A DNA stretch of 6,654 bases, taken from Gemmatimonadota bacterium. GTDB taxonomy: Bacteria > Gemmatimonadota > Gemmatimonadetes > Longimicrobiales > Gaopeijiaceae. Every line of letters starts with the position of its first letter. Positions within the stretch are counted from its first letter, which is position 1. The translations under genes were made by a program, and so were the position numbers. Below the pieces are notes generated by a model. The model was not told the DNA's origin, ran no database searches, and saw nothing but the letters and a program-made list of their open reading frames with translations. Positions 5,920 to 6,654 of this stretch are shown here, one piece after another. The stretch spans positions 1 through 6,654 of the forward strand of contig JAWKQN010000038.1 of the NCBI GenBank assembly GCA_041390125.1. The letters are read 5' to 3'.

Positions 5920-5933
5920 GGCCGAAGATAACA
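5920..5933 (-). promoter_or_regulatory. Extended -10-like element abutting the helicase start (possible leaderless mRNA)
   Basis: On the - strand TGTTATCTT (5933-5925) matches an extended -10 box (TG-N-TATCTT), and only 5 nt (CGGCC) separate it from ATG 5919. No Shine-Dalgarno sequence is visible in this leader. The arrangement fits transcription starting at or next to the A of the start codon. No clear -35 box is seen in the GC-rich DNA upstream. Confidence 0.45.
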
Positions 5934-5989
5934 GGCGGGGCGGGTACGCCGGCGCGGATGCCCTGGCACCCCCGGCTCCCCGATGCACA

Positions 5990-6020
5990 GCGGGGCGGAG
6001 CCGGTTCGGCTCCGCCCCGC
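5990..6020 (-). terminator. Strong GC-rich hairpin after the TldD/PmbA-family gene
   Basis: A perfect 14-bp stem (5990-6003 with 6007-6020) closes a GTT loop; the left arm is GCGGGGCGGAGCCG. It begins about 40 nt past the stop of the upstream - strand gene, the usual place for a terminator, and separates it from the helicase gene. No T-run follows on the - strand. A smaller 7-bp hairpin (6037-6043 with 6047-6053) lies between it and the stop codon. Confidence 0.6.
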
Positions 6021-6058
6021 CCGAGGACCCGCTCAGGCCGCCCCGGGGGCGGCGCTGC

Positions 6059-6654
6059 TCACACCGCGTCCGACAGCGACGTGAAGGTGAAGTCGCGCGC
6101 CTTGATGGGGGGCACCCAGACCGCGGGGGCCAGACCGCCGGACTCGCTGGAGGAGACGCGGACGGGTTCACCCATCATCTCCACGTTGTTGAGCATGAAG
6201 ATGGGCGACTCGTTGTAGCGCAGGTTCTTGACCGGGTGCGAGATCCGCCCGTTCTCGATCAGGAAGGTCCCGTCGCGGGTCAGGCCCGTGAACAGGATCG
6301 TGCGCGGGTCCACGCCCCGGATGTACCAGAAGCGGGTGACGAGCAGGCCGCGCTCGGTGGAGCGGATCATCTCGTCCATGGAGGCGTTGCCGCCCGTCAT
6401 GTAGTACCCGTTCACGAAGCCGGTCGGGTCCATCTGCTTCTGGGCCGCCCAGTAGCGGTCGTAGACCAGGTTCTTGAGCACGCCGTTCTCCACCCAGACC
6501 GTGCGCCGGTTGGGCAGACCCCCGCCGTTGAACGGCGCGGAGAAGAGGCGCGGATCCCCCGGATCGGAATGGATGGTCACACGCGAGTCGATGAACTGCT
6601 CCCCGATCTTGTTGCCTCCGCCCGCCTTGCTGAAGAACGAGCGGCCCTCGTCCG
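6059..6654 (-). CDS. TldD/PmbA-family metallopeptidase-related protein, C-terminal part (5' partial)
   Basis: The gene enters from the right edge and ends at TGA 6061-6059, giving 197 residues in frame; the GTG at 6580 is internal. Family landmarks are SFFSKAGGGNKIGEQFIDSR near the left end of the visible protein, a central Y-Y-M-T-G-G-N-A-S segment, and then GTFLIENGRISHPVKNLRYN followed by ESPIFMLNNVEMMG. The G-x-F-L-I-E-N-G-x-I-x-x-P-V-K-N-L-R-x-N-x-S pattern is the best marker of TldD/PmbA (TldE) proteins, which form a protease that degrades unfolded peptides and matures some ribosomal peptides. Full proteins are about 440-550 residues. The zinc-binding H-E-x-x-x-H helix that separates TldD (present) from TldE/PmbA (absent) would lie outside the window, so the partner type cannot be told. 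A strong hairpin follows the gene. Confidence 0.88.
   Translation of the reverse strand, partial: DEGRSFFSKAGGGNKIGEQFIDSRVTIHSDPGDPRLFSAPFNGGGLPNRRTVWVENGVLKNLVYDRYWAAQKQMDPTGFVNGYYMTGGNASMDEMIRSTERGLLVTRFWYIRGVDPRTILFTGLTRDGTFLIENGRISHPVKNLRYNESPIFMLNNVEMMGEPVRVSSSESGGLAPAVWVPPIKARDFTFTSLSDAV

Noticed and set aside
4615..5931. A 438-codon + strand frame antisense to the helicase
   Set aside because: Its His/Arg/Gln/Val-rich product has no domain and mirrors the helicase codon bias.
5920..6171. N-terminal extension of the helicase frame to 6171
   Set aside because: The extra 84 residues are low-complexity Ser/Pro/Arg/Gly, cross the 14-bp hairpin and overlap the end of the TldD/PmbA-family gene. 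The conserved domain begins just after ATG 5919.
1..6654. CRISPR arrays, tRNA or rRNA genes, insertion sequences or prophage genes
   Set aside because: No regularly spaced repeats, cloverleaf structures, transposase or integrase motifs, or flanking direct repeats were found on either strand by eye.

Overview
This is GC-rich bacterial DNA with dense genes and short intergenic gaps. A PadR-type regulator directly followed by a duplicated orphan permease of the ADOP family points to Acidobacteriota or Gemmatimonadota. That placement is an inference from gene families; there is no marker gene in the window.

Left part, + strand (1-2816): the last 42 codons of a PadR-family winged-helix repressor, then a complete 894-residue ADOP-type FtsX/MacB-like permease that starts within 3 nt of the regulator's stop. 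The two are almost certainly co-transcribed. No ABC ATPase gene is visible, as usual for this 'orphan' family.

Middle part (2817-3826): a small island of decaying toxin-antitoxin material. A Phd/YefM-like antitoxin (2914-3090) has a good ribosome binding site and an 11-bp inverted-repeat operator upstream, but ends early at a TAG. The tail expected for its family (LVHLDSSDEWTP) survives downstream in another frame. The VapC/PIN toxin that follows (3145-3363) keeps only its N-terminal half. Converging on it from the - strand is an XRE/HipB-like antitoxin gene (3302-3622) with a 20-bp perfect palindrome upstream and no HipA toxin beside it. Two GC-rich hairpins sit where vapC homology ends and the two genes overlap. 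The simplest reading is that a deletion joined the remains of two modules, a Phd-VapC pair and a HipB-HipA pair, and left two antitoxin-like DNA-binding proteins without a working toxin.

Right part, - strand (3827-6654): a 76-residue unrecognised membrane protein; a 555-residue DEAD-box RNA helicase of the DeaD/CsdA type with a C-terminal DbpA-type RNA-binding domain, possibly translated from a leaderless mRNA; a 14-bp GC-rich hairpin; and the C-terminal 197 residues of a TldD/PmbA-family metallopeptidase-related protein that runs off the right edge.

The flanks look like ordinary chromosomal genes. The accessory content is the toxin-antitoxin scar in the middle. I found no CRISPR array, rRNA, tRNA, transposase or att site, and no clear sign of a wholly new system.
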